The notes: a model not told the origin generated them from the sequence alone. Numbered from the stretch's first letter, positions 34,392 through 43,011 are shown. The stretch is 64,000 nucleotides of DNA from Streptomyces sp. PTY087I2 (GCF_001687325.1 NZ_LZRD01000003.1:62001-126000); one strand, 5' to 3'. A program made the numbers and translations.

Positions 34392-34511
34392 TCAGGAACC
34401 CGGACAGGAGCGACAACGACAGGGCCGGGAGAAATTCCTCACCGGTTCAGCCGGGCGACAGCGGCGCACCGTGCGGGGCACGCTCTGCTGAATACGCTGT
34501 CGGCTGGTCAT
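34392..34511 (-). CDS. Cys-rich leader peptide of the organosulfur operon
   Basis: A 39-residue reading frame starting MTSRQRIQQSVPRTVRRC and ending RPCRCRSCPGS. Three of its four cysteines fall in the last nine residues, and all four are encoded by TGT, which is rare in this GC-rich genome. The ATG sits seven bases after a good -10 (GACAAT, 34518-34523), so the mRNA should start at or next to the ATG. It is Arg-rich like annotated putative leader peptides ahead of Streptomyces sulfur genes. Ribosome pausing at the TGT codons under cysteine shortage is the likely signal (inference). Confidence 0.65.
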   Translation of the reverse strand: MTSRQRIQQSVPRTVRRCRPAEPVRNFSRPCRCRSCPGS

Positions 34512-34517
34512 GAATCC

Positions 34518-34547
34518 ATTGTCCTGTGGGTCTGTCGGGCCGGTCAA
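34518..34547 (-). promoter_or_regulatory. Promoter of the leader and organosulfur operon
   Basis: On the minus strand, TTGACC (34542-34547) and GACAAT (34518-34523) are 18 bases apart. The expected start, six or seven bases past the -10, coincides with the ATG of the leader peptide at 34511, predicting a leaderless transcript. Confidence 0.6.
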
Positions 34548-34624
34548 CAATGCAACGTTCTGAATTAAGTCGGGTTCCGCACCGGCCGCGGAACGGGTCC
34601 CGCGGACGGGTCCAGGAGGCGGGT

Positions 34625-35944
34625 TCAGGAGACGGCGGGCAGCGCGGGCCAGGGCCCCAGCGGGTCCGTGTACAGCGCGCCGAGCGCCACCGCGCCGCCC
34701 GCCGTGGCCAGCACCGAACCGGTGAAGCTGCTGGGCACCACGGCCCGTTCGGGGTCGTCGCAGACCCAGGAGCGCCGCGCCACCTCGGCCCGCAGATCCG
34801 CCAGGCACTCCGGGAGCCGACCGGCTCCCGGCTCGACGACCACGAGGACCTCCGGGTCGAACATGTCCAGCAGCAGGGCCGCCGCCCGGCCGACGAGCAG
34901 GGCGCGGCGGCGGAAGAGCCCGAGGGCCCGTTCGTCGCCGGCCAGGGCCCCGTCGAGCAGTTCGGTGAACGAGCCGACGATCAGGCCCTGTTCGGCGGCC
35001 CGGCGCACCATGGCCCGCTCGGACACCTCCGACTGGAGGCAGCCGGTACGCCCGCAGGAACAGGGCTCGGCCCCGCCCGATCCGCCCGACCCCAGCGGCA
35101 GATGGGCCACGCTGCCCGCGCCGGAGCGGGGGCCGAGGTGCAGGCTCCCGGAGCTGGCGAACGCCGCGTCCACCACGGCCCCGACGAAGAGGAGGACCGC
35201 GCTGCCCCGGGTCGACGCCTCGCCGAACAGCTGCTCGGCCCGGGCCAACGCCCGGCTGTGGCTGTCCACATGGACCGGGAGGCCGGTGGCGGCTTCGAGG
35301 ATCTCGCGCACCGGGACGTCCCGCCAGCCCAGGTGCGGATGTTCGACGACGACCCCGGCGGCCGGGTCCACCCGGTGCCCGGTGGCGAAGCCGAGGGCGA
35401 GGACGGTCCGGCCGGCGGCGTGCGCGTCGACGAGCCGGGGCAGCCGGTCGGCGAGGTCGCGCAGCAGGGCGGGCCCGGTCGCCAGGCCGCGCGGGGAGCC
35501 GTCGGGGACGGTGGCGTACGGGCCACTCGCCCCGACGGCGTGCGGCTGCCGGTCCTCGGCGACGATCCGGCCGCGCAGGTCCATCAGCGAGACGGTGGAG
35601 TGCGCGACGGCGACATGGGCCCCGGCGACCAGGTAGCGGCCGGTGTCGATCTCCACGGGGATGTGGGGGCGGCCGAGCCCCTTGGGCCCGGCGGTCTCCG
35701 CGCCCTCCCGGACGAGCCCGCGCGCCAGCAGCTGCCCGACGTGGCCGGTGACCGCCGCCGGGGAGAGGCCGGTGAGCCGGGCGACGGTGGAGCGGGCGAC
35801 GGGCCCGTGGTCGAGGATCGCGCTCAGCACGGAGCCGGTGCCCTGGGCGCGGCGGGCGGGCCCGGCGGCCGGGATGTCCGAGCGACGCAGCGGGGTGGTG
35901 GCGCGGCGGTGGGGCACGGGCGGACGCTTCACTGGTGTCTTCAC
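34625..35944 (-). CDS. ROK-family transcriptional regulator
   Basis: A 439-residue NagC/XylR-type repressor. The N-terminal winged helix is GSVLSAILDHGPVARSTVAR followed by LTGLSPAAVTGHVGQLLARG. The sugar-kinase-like domain has the zinc motif CSCGRTGCLQSE, but the kinase Asp/GHT motifs look degenerate. Sugar or sugar phosphate sensing is the family's role. The GTG at 35944 opens MKTPVKRPPVPHRR. It sits just upstream of the organosulfur operon on the same strand, but a promoter between them (34518-34547) separates the two. Its own target may be the palindrome at 36210-36227. Confidence 0.85.
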   Translation of the reverse strand: MKTPVKRPPVPHRRATTPLRRSDIPAAGPARRAQGTGSVLSAILDHGPVARSTVARLTGLSPAAVTGHVGQLLARGLVREGAETAGPKGLGRPHIPVEIDTGRYLVAGAHVAVAHSTVSLMDLRGRIVAEDRQPHAVGASGPYATVPDGSPRGLATGPALLRDLADRLPRLVDAHAAGRTVLALGFATGHRVDPAAGVVVEHPHLGWRDVPVREILEAATGLPVHVDSHSRALARAEQLFGEASTRGSAVLLFVGAVVDAAFASSGSLHLGPRSGAGSVAHLPLGSGGSGGAEPCSCGRTGCLQSEVSERAMVRRAAEQGLIVGSFTELLDGALAGDERALGLFRRRALLVGRAAALLLDMFDPEVLVVVEPGAGRLPECLADLRAEVARRSWVCDDPERAVVPSSFTGSVLATAGGAVALGALYTDPLGPWPALPAVS

Positions 35945-36209
35945 AGGTCCTCGATGGCAGCGGGCCGTGCGGGAAGGCGTCCGGACGGAGCCGGAGCCTC
36001 GTGCCGAAAACCCTCCGGGTCGCGGCTTCTCCCGTGGAACGGTTGCCCGGGCGCGCTCCGGAAGGGCTCCGGTGGCCGTCGCGGCGGGCGGGGTGCGTTC
36101 AGGCCCGGTGACACGCCGCGGAGCACACGCGCTTCAGGTCGACATGACCTCGCGTCGTCAGGTGTGCGGATCGCTGCATGGCGCGCAACGTAGCCGGAAC
36201 GGCGTAACC

Positions 36210-36227
36210 CGGTCAAACCGTTGACCG
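36210..36227. promoter_or_regulatory. Palindrome upstream of the ROK gene
   Basis: CGGTCAA and TTGACCG flank a 4-base centre (ACCG), 7-bp perfect arms. It lies 266 bases before the ROK start and 254 before the nuclease start. It could be an operator for either. The gene-free stretch 35945-36480 otherwise holds only the nuclease promoter (36414-36443), and nothing else recognisable. Confidence 0.45.
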
Positions 36228-36413
36228 TATGGTGGACGGCCGTCTCAGCAGGGCGCGTTGCCCTCCTGTTTCCACTGTTTCCGCACGTGACAGGCGCGTA
36301 GCGGGGGCGTGGCAGCGGCATGGCGGGCGTACGAAGCGGGCGGGCGGCCTTCGCGCGGCGCCGGGGAGACCTGCTCTCCATCCGGTTGATGCCGGGAATT
36401 AACCGATGATGCC

Positions 36414-36443
36414 TTGTCATGCCCTGTTCTACGCGCATAGCTT
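36414..36443 (+). promoter_or_regulatory. Promoter of the secreted nuclease gene
   Basis: TTGTCA (36414-36419) and TAGCTT (36438-36443), 18 bases apart, lie 37 bases before the GTG. The TTGTCATGC start and ATAG-type -10 closely resemble the amidase promoter at 43111-43139. Confidence 0.5.
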
Positions 36444-36480
36444 TTGCCCCTACCACTCAGTTCAGTTGGGGGCTCCTCCC

Positions 36481-38892
36481 GTGCAGATATACAGATCCGG
36501 TTCCGTCCTGCTGACCGGCGCCGTCGCCGTCGCTCTCGCGGTGACCGCCCTGCCCGCCGCCCAGGCGGCGCCGTCGGCCACCGCCGTCATCTCCGAGGTG
36601 TACGGCGGCGGGGGCAACTCCGGCGCGACGCTGACCCGGGACTTCGTCGAGCTGGCCAACGCCGGCTCCGCGCCCTTCGAGGTCGGCGGCCTCAGCGTCC
36701 AGTACCTGCCGGGCAGCCCGTCGGCCGGATCGCAGTGGCAGGTCTCCGAGCTGTCCGGGTCGATCGCGCCCGGCGGCCGCTATCTGGTCGCGCAGGCCGC
36801 GGGCACCGGCGGTACGGTCGCGCTGCCCACCGCGGACGCCACCGGCACGATCGCCATGGCGGCGGGCAGCGGCACCGTCGCCCTGGTCTCGGGGACGGCC
36901 CCGCTCACCTGCAAGACGGCGGCGGACTGCGCGGCGGACACCCGGATCGTCGATCTGGTCGGGTACGGCTCCGCGGTCGTCCGGGAGGGCAGCGGCCCGG
37001 TCCCCGGCGCCTCGGCCACCGCGTCCGTCGCGCGCGCCGCCTCGCTCGCCGACACCGACGACAACGCGGCCGACCTCTCGGCGGGCGCGCCCACCCCGGT
37101 CAACACCAAGGGCGAGACGTCCGGCGGCGGGCAGGAGCCCGAGGAGCCCGGCCCCACCGAGCCCGGTGACGTACGGATCCACGACATCCAGGGCACGACC
37201 CGTGTCTCCCCGCTGGAGGGCGCGGCGGTGACCGGCGTCCCGGGCGTCGTCACCGGCGTACGCACCAGCGGCTCGCGCGGCTTCTGGATCCAGGACACCG
37301 CGCCCGACAACGACCCGCGCACCAGCGAGGGCCTGTTCGTCTACACCGGTTCCGCCGCACCGACCGTGCAGGCCGGGGACTCCGTCCTGGTCAGCGGCAA
37401 GGTCGCGGAGTACTACCCGGGCACCGGCACCCAGTCGCTCACGCAGATCACCGCGCCCCGCGTCACCGTGCTCTCCTCCGGCAACGCGCTGCCCGCCCCG
37501 GTCGTCCTCGACGCCCGCTCGGTGCCGAGCCGTTACGTGCCCTCGGCGGACGGCGGGGCGATCGACGCGCTGCCGCTGGACCCGGCCCGCTACGCGCTGG
37601 ACCTGTACGAGGCGCTGGAGGGCTCCCGGGTCCGGATCGCCGACACCCGGGTGACCGGGGCGACGACGGCGTACGACGAGATCTGGGTGACGGTCAAGCC
37701 GAAGGAGAACCCGACGCGGCGCGGCGGCACGCTCTACGCCTCGTACGAGGACCAGAACACCGGCCGCCTCAAGGTGATGTCGCTGGACCCGGCGCAGCCG
37801 ATCCCCGCGGCGAACGTGGGCGACGTGCTGAAGGGCCGCACCACCGGCGTACTCGACTACGCGAGCTACGGCGGCTACAACGTGCAGGCCACCGAGCTGG
37901 GCACGGTCGTCGACAAGAAGCTGCGGCGCGAGGTGACCCGCAAGCAGAAGAAGGACGAGCTGGCGGTCGCCACGTACAACGTGGAGAACCTCGACGCGGG
38001 CGACGACCAGGCCAAGTTCGACACCCTGGCCGAGGGTGTCGCGGTCAACCTGTCCTCCCCCGACATCGTCTCGCTGGAGGAGATCCAGGACGACAACGGT
38101 GCGGTGAACGACGGTACGACGGGGTCCGAGGAGACGCTGAAGCGGTTCACGGACGCGGTCGTCGCGAAGGGCGGGCCGCGCTACGCCTGGCGCTACATCG
38201 CTCCCGAGAACAACAAGGACGGCGGCGAGCCGGGCGGCAACATCCGTAACGTCTTCCTCTACAACCCGAAGCGGGTCTCGTTCACCGACCGGCCGGGCGG
38301 CGACGCCACCACGCCGGTGCGGGCCGTCGACACCTGGCTGGGCGTCAAGTTGTCGGCCTCCCCGGGCCGGATCAACCCGGCGAGCCCGGCGTGGGCGGAC
38401 AGCCGCAAGCCGCTGGTGGGCGAGTTCGTCTTCCGGGGCAAGCCGGTCTTCGTCATCGGCAACCACTTCGCGTCCAAGGGCGGCGACCAGCCGCTGCACG
38501 GCCGCTACCAGGAGCCGACGCGGTCCTCGGAGACGAAGCGGATCCAGCAGGCCGCCGAGGTCAACACCTTCGTCGCCTCGCTGCTGAAGGCGGACAAGTC
38601 GGCGCAGGTCGTCGCGCTCGGGGACTTCAACGACTTCGAGTTCTCGCCGACGATGAAGGCGCTGACGAAGGGGAAGGTGCTGAAGCCGCTGATCTCGACG
38701 CTGCCCGCCGGCGAGCGGTACAGCTATGTCTTCGACGGCAACTCGCAGACGCTGGACCACATTCTGACGAGCCCCGGCGTCCGCCGCTTCGACTACGACG
38801 TGGTGCACATCAACGCCGAGTTCGCCGACCAGGCGAGCGACCACGACCCGCAGGTGGTGCGGATCAAGTCCGGCGGCCTCTGGCCCTGGTAG
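36481..38892 (+). CDS. Secreted ExeM/NucH-type nuclease with lamin-tail domain
   Basis: An 803-residue exported protein. Signal peptide: MQIYRSGSVLLTGAVAVALA to AQAAPS (about 1-30). A lamin-tail-like domain (about 32-150: ISEVYGGGGNSGATLTRDFV), an OB-like ExeM region (about 235-470) and a C-terminal endonuclease/exonuclease/phosphatase domain (about 495-800) follow. Catalytic motifs are TYNVENLD, SLEEIQDDNG, GNHFASKGGDQP, LGDFNDFEFS and ASDHDP with the general-base His. It should degrade extracellular DNA, and perhaps other phosphodiesters. GTG at 36481 is preferred because it directly precedes the signal peptide and follows the promoter at 36414-36443. Confidence 0.9.
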   Translation: MQIYRSGSVLLTGAVAVALAVTALPAAQAAPSATAVISEVYGGGGNSGATLTRDFVELANAGSAPFEVGGLSVQYLPGSPSAGSQWQVSELSGSIAPGGRYLVAQAAGTGGTVALPTADATGTIAMAAGSGTVALVSGTAPLTCKTAADCAADTRIVDLVGYGSAVVREGSGPVPGASATASVARAASLADTDDNAADLSAGAPTPVNTKGETSGGGQEPEEPGPTEPGDVRIHDIQGTTRVSPLEGAAVTGVPGVVTGVRTSGSRGFWIQDTAPDNDPRTSEGLFVYTGSAAPTVQAGDSVLVSGKVAEYYPGTGTQSLTQITAPRVTVLSSGNALPAPVVLDARSVPSRYVPSADGGAIDALPLDPARYALDLYEALEGSRVRIADTRVTGATTAYDEIWVTVKPKENPTRRGGTLYASYEDQNTGRLKVMSLDPAQPIPAANVGDVLKGRTTGVLDYASYGGYNVQATELGTVVDKKLRREVTRKQKKDELAVATYNVENLDAGDDQAKFDTLAEGVAVNLSSPDIVSLEEIQDDNGAVNDGTTGSEETLKRFTDAVVAKGGPRYAWRYIAPENNKDGGEPGGNIRNVFLYNPKRVSFTDRPGGDATTPVRAVDTWLGVKLSASPGRINPASPAWADSRKPLVGEFVFRGKPVFVIGNHFASKGGDQPLHGRYQEPTRSSETKRIQQAAEVNTFVASLLKADKSAQVVALGDFNDFEFSPTMKALTKGKVLKPLISTLPAGERYSYVFDGNSQTLDHILTSPGVRRFDYDVVHINAEFADQASDHDPQVVRIKSGGLWPW

Positions 38893-38905
38893 GTCGCGGG
38901 GCACC

Positions 38906-38954
38906 CGGCCCCGGCCGTCGCGGACCGAAGCTCAGGTCCGCCCGGCCGGGGCCG
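38906..38954. terminator. Bidirectional hairpin between convergent genes
   Basis: CGGCCCCGGCC plus GCGGACC on the left (38906-38926) pair with GGTCCGC plus GGCCGGGGCCG on the right (38935-38954), with small internal bulges and an 8-base loop. It overlaps the last codons of the alpha/beta hydrolase gene and follows the nuclease stop by 13 bases. Confidence 0.65.
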
Positions 38955-39852
38955 TGGCCTGGCGCGGCAGCACAACAGCGCTGGCAGACAAGGCAGTTGC
39001 TGCCGTCGGCTCCCGCCCGGTGAAGAACCCGGTGACCAGCGAGGCCACCTCCTCGGCCCGTTCCAGGACCACCCAGTGGTCGGACTCCCCGATCGTCAGG
39101 AACCGGCTGCCGTCGATCGTCGCGGCGAACTCCCGCTGCCGCGCGGGCGAGGTCACCGTGTCGTGCTCCCCCGCGAAGACCAGCGCCGGTACGCCGGTGA
39201 GCCCGCCGGTGAAGTCGGGCCGGTCGGCCAGCGCCCGGTGGAGCGAGTCCGCGGCGTGGGGCGAGTGGGTGAGCGCGTGAAGGAACGAGCGCCGCACATA
39301 GCGCCGGGCCAACTCACGTCGGTGTACGGGGCGTTCGGGGTCGAGGCACATCAGCGCGTCGGCCGCCGTGACGGCGAACCCCTCACGGTCCCCGGCGGCC
39401 AGTTGCCGCCGGGCCCGCTCCCAGCAGGCGACCTGGGCGGCGTCGATGTGGACCGGCACCCCGCCGAGGGCGAGCCGGGCCACCCGCTCCGGATGGTGCT
39501 GGGCGAAGCCGAAGGCGATGGCGGTGCCGTAGGAGAAGCCGAAGACGTTGAGCCGGGGAGCGCCGAGGTCGTCGGCGATGCCGAGGACGGCGCGGCGCAG
39601 CAGATCGGCGCTGGGCCCGGGCGGGAGCGGGTCGGCACCACCCATGCCGGGCAGGTCGGCGGTGACGACGTCGGCGGCGGGGCCGAGGTGGTCGTCCATC
39701 TGGGGCCAGCCGAACATGCCCTGGAGCGCGCCGCCGAGAATGAGCGTCGGTTCGGTACGGGGGGTGGCGCCGCCGCTCCGGTCGTACGGCAGGACGCGGT
39801 AGCCGTAGCGCACTCCGTCGGCCGACAGGGTCCGGATGATCTCCTCGGGCAT
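38932..39852 (-). CDS. Alpha/beta hydrolase
   Basis: A 306-residue hydrolase with a complete serine triad: nucleophile in NVFGFSYGTAIAFG, Asp in FAGEHDTVTS, and His in GESDHWVVLERAE. The oxyanion region is LILGGALQGMFGWPQMD, with Gly-Gly-Ala-Leu-Gln rather than HG. It follows the ketosynthase and acyl carrier protein genes on the same strand with a 22-base gap, so it is probably the third gene of that cassette and could act as a thioesterase or release enzyme (inference). Confidence 0.87.
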   Translation of the reverse strand: MPEEIIRTLSADGVRYGYRVLPYDRSGGATPRTEPTLILGGALQGMFGWPQMDDHLGPAADVVTADLPGMGGADPLPPGPSADLLRRAVLGIADDLGAPRLNVFGFSYGTAIAFGFAQHHPERVARLALGGVPVHIDAAQVACWERARRQLAAGDREGFAVTAADALMCLDPERPVHRRELARRYVRRSFLHALTHSPHAADSLHRALADRPDFTGGLTGVPALVFAGEHDTVTSPARQREFAATIDGSRFLTIGESDHWVVLERAEEVASLVTGFFTGREPTAATALSASAVVLPRQATAPAGRT

Positions 39853-39874
39853 GTGCTGCTGCGTTCCCTTCCGC

Positions 39875-41140
39875 TCAGGACCTGGTGAGGACGAGTGCCG
39901 CGTTGTGCCCGCCGAAGCCGAGCGAGGTCTTGACGGCGCAGTCGAAGGCGGCGGCGCGGGCTTCCTTGGCGACCACGTCGATCGGGATCCGCGGGTCGGG
40001 GGCGTCCAGGTTGACGGTCGGCGGGACCAGTTGGTGCTGGAGGGCGAGCACGGTGAGCGCGGCCTCGATGCCGCCCGCCGCGCCGAGGGTGTGGCCGGTC
40101 ATCGCCTTGGTGGAGGTCACGAGCGGGCTGTCGCCGAGGACCCGGCGCAGCATCGTCGCCTCGATCAGGTCGTTGGAGAGCGTCGAGGTGCCGTGGGAGT
40201 TGACGTGCCCGACGTCGGCCGGGGAGAGGTCCGCGTCGGCGAGGGCGGTGCGCAGGGCGCGTTCGATGCCGAGGCCGTCGGGGTCCGGGGCGACGGCGGA
40301 GTGGGCGTCGCTGGAGGCCCCGTAACCGTTCACGTGGGCGCGGACGGTGGCACCCCGGGCGCGGGCGTGGTCCGGGTGTTCCAGGACGAGCAGGCCCGCG
40401 CCCTCGCCGACGACGAAGCCGTCCCGGTGGGTGTCGAAGGGGCGGCAGGCGGCCGCGGGGTCCTCGCGGCGGGTGGAGACGGCCTTGAGGCTGCACGCGC
40501 TGGCGAGCAGGAGGCGGGTGCAGGTGGATTCCGCACCGCCCGTGATGACGATGTCGCAGGCTCCGGAGCGGAGCATCTGGTGGGCGGTGCCGATGGCGAC
40601 GGTGCCGGAGGAGCAGGCGGTGGAGACGGCCTGGCTGGGTCCGTGGACGCCGAGGTCCAGGCTGACGCTGCTGGCCGCGCCGTTGACGACGCTGAGCGGG
40701 GCGAGCTTCGGGGAGACGCGGCGGGGGCCGCGCGCGGCGAGCGCGGCGGCCTGTTCGTCGTAGAAGGGCAGTCCGCCGTGGGCGGAGCCGATGACGACGC
40801 CGACGCGGGCGCTGTCCCAGACGGCCGGGTCGAGTCCGGCGTCGGCGACGGCCTCACGGGCGGCGATGACGGCGAACTGGGCGAAGCGGTCCATCAGCCG
40901 CTGGGTGGCGACGCCGAGGACGGCCGCCGGGTCGCAGTCGGTGACGGAGTAGAAGAAGTCGCAGGGCAGACCGTCGAGTTCGGGCCGGGGTGCGGCGGCC
41001 GGCGCGAGGCCTTCGGTGACGCCGTGCCAGGCGGCGGCCACGCCCGTACCGGCCGAGGTGACCAGGCCGACCCCGGTGACGGCGGCGGCGAACGGGGCGA
41101 GCGGGGCCCGGCGGTAGGGAGCCGCGGCGGCCGCGCTCAT
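39875..41140 (-). CDS. Beta-ketoacyl-ACP synthase (FabF-like ketosynthase)
   Basis: A 421-residue condensing enzyme. The catalytic residues of KAS II are all present: C176 (VSTACSSGT), H316 (VNSHGTSTLSND), K345 and H350 (STKAMTGHTLGAAGG), and the C-terminal SLGFGGHNAALVL. It is not a chain-length factor, since the Cys is kept. ATG at 41140 overlaps the ACP stop (41137-41140), so it is translated with its ACP. No ketoreductase, dehydratase or malonyltransferase gene lies nearby, so it must borrow those or act on a single condensation. It probably serves a specialised acyl product rather than bulk fatty acids (inference). Confidence 0.9.
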   Translation of the reverse strand: MSAAAAAPYRRAPLAPFAAAVTGVGLVTSAGTGVAAAWHGVTEGLAPAAAPRPELDGLPCDFFYSVTDCDPAAVLGVATQRLMDRFAQFAVIAAREAVADAGLDPAVWDSARVGVVIGSAHGGLPFYDEQAAALAARGPRRVSPKLAPLSVVNGAASSVSLDLGVHGPSQAVSTACSSGTVAIGTAHQMLRSGACDIVITGGAESTCTRLLLASACSLKAVSTRREDPAAACRPFDTHRDGFVVGEGAGLLVLEHPDHARARGATVRAHVNGYGASSDAHSAVAPDPDGLGIERALRTALADADLSPADVGHVNSHGTSTLSNDLIEATMLRRVLGDSPLVTSTKAMTGHTLGAAGGIEAALTVLALQHQLVPPTVNLDAPDPRIPIDVVAKEARAAAFDCAVKTSLGFGGHNAALVLTRS

Positions 41141-41370
41141 GCGGTGACCTTCCCGTGCACGGCCTCGACGAGGCGGCCGACGGTGTCGCGCGAGGTGAGC
41201 GCGACGTCCTCCAGGTCCACGTCGAGCCGGTCCTCGATGTGCAGCCGCAGCTCCTCCAGGGCGAGGGAGTCCAGCCGCAGCCGGTGCAGCGGAACATCGG
41301 GGCGGATGGCCTCGGGGTCGGTTCCGAACTTCGTCACCAGCAGCGTGCTGATCTCTTCCGACGTGCTCAT
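41137..41370 (-). CDS. Acyl carrier protein
   Basis: A 77-residue carrier protein. The phosphopantetheine site is S35 in LRLDSLALEELRLHIEDRL, where the usual DSL motif is intact. It starts MSTSEEISTLLVTKFGTDPE and is acidic and helical. It is the first gene of the ACP - ketosynthase - hydrolase cassette. The TATA-rich stretch near 41474 could hold its promoter. The general fatty acid ACP of Streptomyces sits with the fab genes elsewhere, so this one is dedicated to the adjacent ketosynthase (inference). Confidence 0.88.
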   Translation of the reverse strand: MSTSEEISTLLVTKFGTDPEAIRPDVPLHRLRLDSLALEELRLHIEDRLDVDLEDVALTSRDTVGRLVEAVHGKVTA

Positions 41371-41619
41371 GCGGCTCTCCTGGGCTCGGTGACGCGGTGA
41401 CGCCTGCCGCGTGGTGAGGGGAGGTGGGGGGAGGGGCCATCGGGGGACGCCGGCTGCTCCGGAAGGACCCTTTATACGCCTTCGCGGGCGGCCTCCCGGT
41501 CCGCGTTCCCCCGTGCGGTGGGAGGGCTGTCCAGGTGTACGAATCCGGGGTGCGGCGCGGGTGGGGTGCCAGGATGGGGGCGGAGCCCGTACGGGAGCGC
41601 ACGAGAGAAGGAGAAGCCC

Positions 41620-42078
41620 ATGACGGCCGAGCAGGACGGCGATCGCGACGACACCGCGGAGGTCGCGCTGAGCCCCGCCGACTGGGTCGCCCGGCAGGCC
41701 GAGCTGTACGAGTCCTCCGGCGGCACGAAGGGCACGACCCAGCTCGGTGTCCCCTGTCTGCTGATGGACTACGTCGGCCGGCGCAGCGGGACGGTGCGGC
41801 GCACGGTGCTGATGTACGGGCGGGACGGCGAGGACTATCTGATCGTGGCGTCCAACGGGGGCTCGGACCGTCCGCCGCTGTGGTATCTGAACCTCCAGGC
41901 GAATCCGGAGGTCCAACTGCGGGTGGAGACCGAGCGGTTCGGGGCGGTCGCGGCGACACTGCCGGCCGAGGAGAAGGCGCGGGTCTGGCCGGGGCTGGTG
42001 GAGCTGTTCCCGCGTTACGGGGAGTATCAGGCGGGCACGGACCGGGACATCCCGGTGGTGCGGCTCACGCGGACCTGA
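41620..42078 (+). CDS. Deazaflavin (F420)-dependent nitroreductase-like protein
   Basis: A 152-residue protein of the DDN/nitroreductase family of split-barrel F420-binding proteins. Typical segments are GVPCLLMDYVGRRSGTVRRT, LIVASNGGSDRPPLWYLNLQ and NPEVQLRVETERFGAVA. Such proteins reduce quinones or other electrophiles with reduced F420, though some are only binding proteins. AGAAGGAGA precedes the ATG. It is followed by a classical nitroreductase gene 158 bases downstream in the same direction. Confidence 0.85.
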   Translation: MTAEQDGDRDDTAEVALSPADWVARQAELYESSGGTKGTTQLGVPCLLMDYVGRRSGTVRRTVLMYGRDGEDYLIVASNGGSDRPPLWYLNLQANPEVQLRVETERFGAVAATLPAEEKARVWPGLVELFPRYGEYQAGTDRDIPVVRLTRT

Positions 42079-42236
42079 GCCGGCGGGCCGGGGGTGGGAC
42101 GGCGGGCCAGGTGCCCGGGCGGTCGGGTGCAAAGGGCGCGAAGTCCGGCCGCCGGGGGCAGCCGCCGGGGCATGTGCCAAGAGCCCTTGCCGCGAACCCT
42201 TCTGGCGCGCCGTTCGGAACCGTAAACTCCGCGATC

Positions 42237-42968
42237 ATGACTATGGAAACGGTTCAGGCCGACCCGTCCGCCCTCGGCGGCCCCGCTCTCTTCGCCACCA
42301 TGTCCACGATGCGCGCCATGCGCCGCCTCAAGCCGGAAGCGGTGCCGGAGGAGCTGGTCGAGCAGCTGATACAGGCGGCCGTCTGGGGGCCCAGCGGCGG
42401 CAACATGCAGTGTTACGAGTACGTGGTGGTGACCGACCGCCAGGTGATGGCACGGCTCGCCCCGCTGTGGAAGCGGTGCGTGGACGCGTATCTGGCGACG
42501 ACCGGGAAGTACGCGCCCAAGGGCATGGACGAGGCGGCGTACGGCCGGATGGTCGCGGCGATCGAGTATCAGCGCGACCACTTCGCCGACACCCCGGTGC
42601 TGATCGTGCCGTGCTACCGGTTCCCGGAGCCGCGCCTGGACGAGGAGGGACTCGCCGCGTCGGCGCGGGCGCTCGGCCCGGCGGGCACGGAGCACATGAT
42701 GACCACGCAGACCCGGTTCCAGGCGCTGGCGGAGGGCTCCTGCGTCTATCCGGGGGTGCAGAACCTGCTGCTGGCGGCGCGGGGGCTGGGGCTGGCGGCG
42801 AACATCACCATCTGGCATCTGATGCTGGAGCAGGAGTGGAAGAAGGAGCTGGGCATCCCGGAGGACATGGCGACGTTCGCCGCCGTTCCGGTGGGGTGGC
42901 CCGCGGGTAACTTCGGGCCGGTCCGGCGGCGGCCGGTGGCGGACGTCATCCACCGCGACCGCTGGTAA
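42237..42968 (+). CDS. FMN-dependent nitroreductase-family protein
   Basis: A 243-residue flavin reductase of the nitroreductase superfamily. It contains STMRAMRRLKPEAVPEELVE, the flavin-binding AVWGPSGGNMQCYEYVVVTD, and the C-terminal PVGWPAGNFGPVRRRPVADV. The natural substrate is unknown. It lies after the F420-type nitroreductase gene, and a 13-bp hairpin follows it. ATG at 42237 is followed by a second ATG two codons later. Confidence 0.87.
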   Translation: MTMETVQADPSALGGPALFATMSTMRAMRRLKPEAVPEELVEQLIQAAVWGPSGGNMQCYEYVVVTDRQVMARLAPLWKRCVDAYLATTGKYAPKGMDEAAYGRMVAAIEYQRDHFADTPVLIVPCYRFPEPRLDEEGLAASARALGPAGTEHMMTTQTRFQALAEGSCVYPGVQNLLLAARGLGLAANITIWHLMLEQEWKKELGIPEDMATFAAVPVGWPAGNFGPVRRRPVADVIHRDRW

Positions 42969-43011
42969 CGGCTGGGCGCCCCCTCGCTCCGCGTCAACCG
43001 GTACCGGCACC

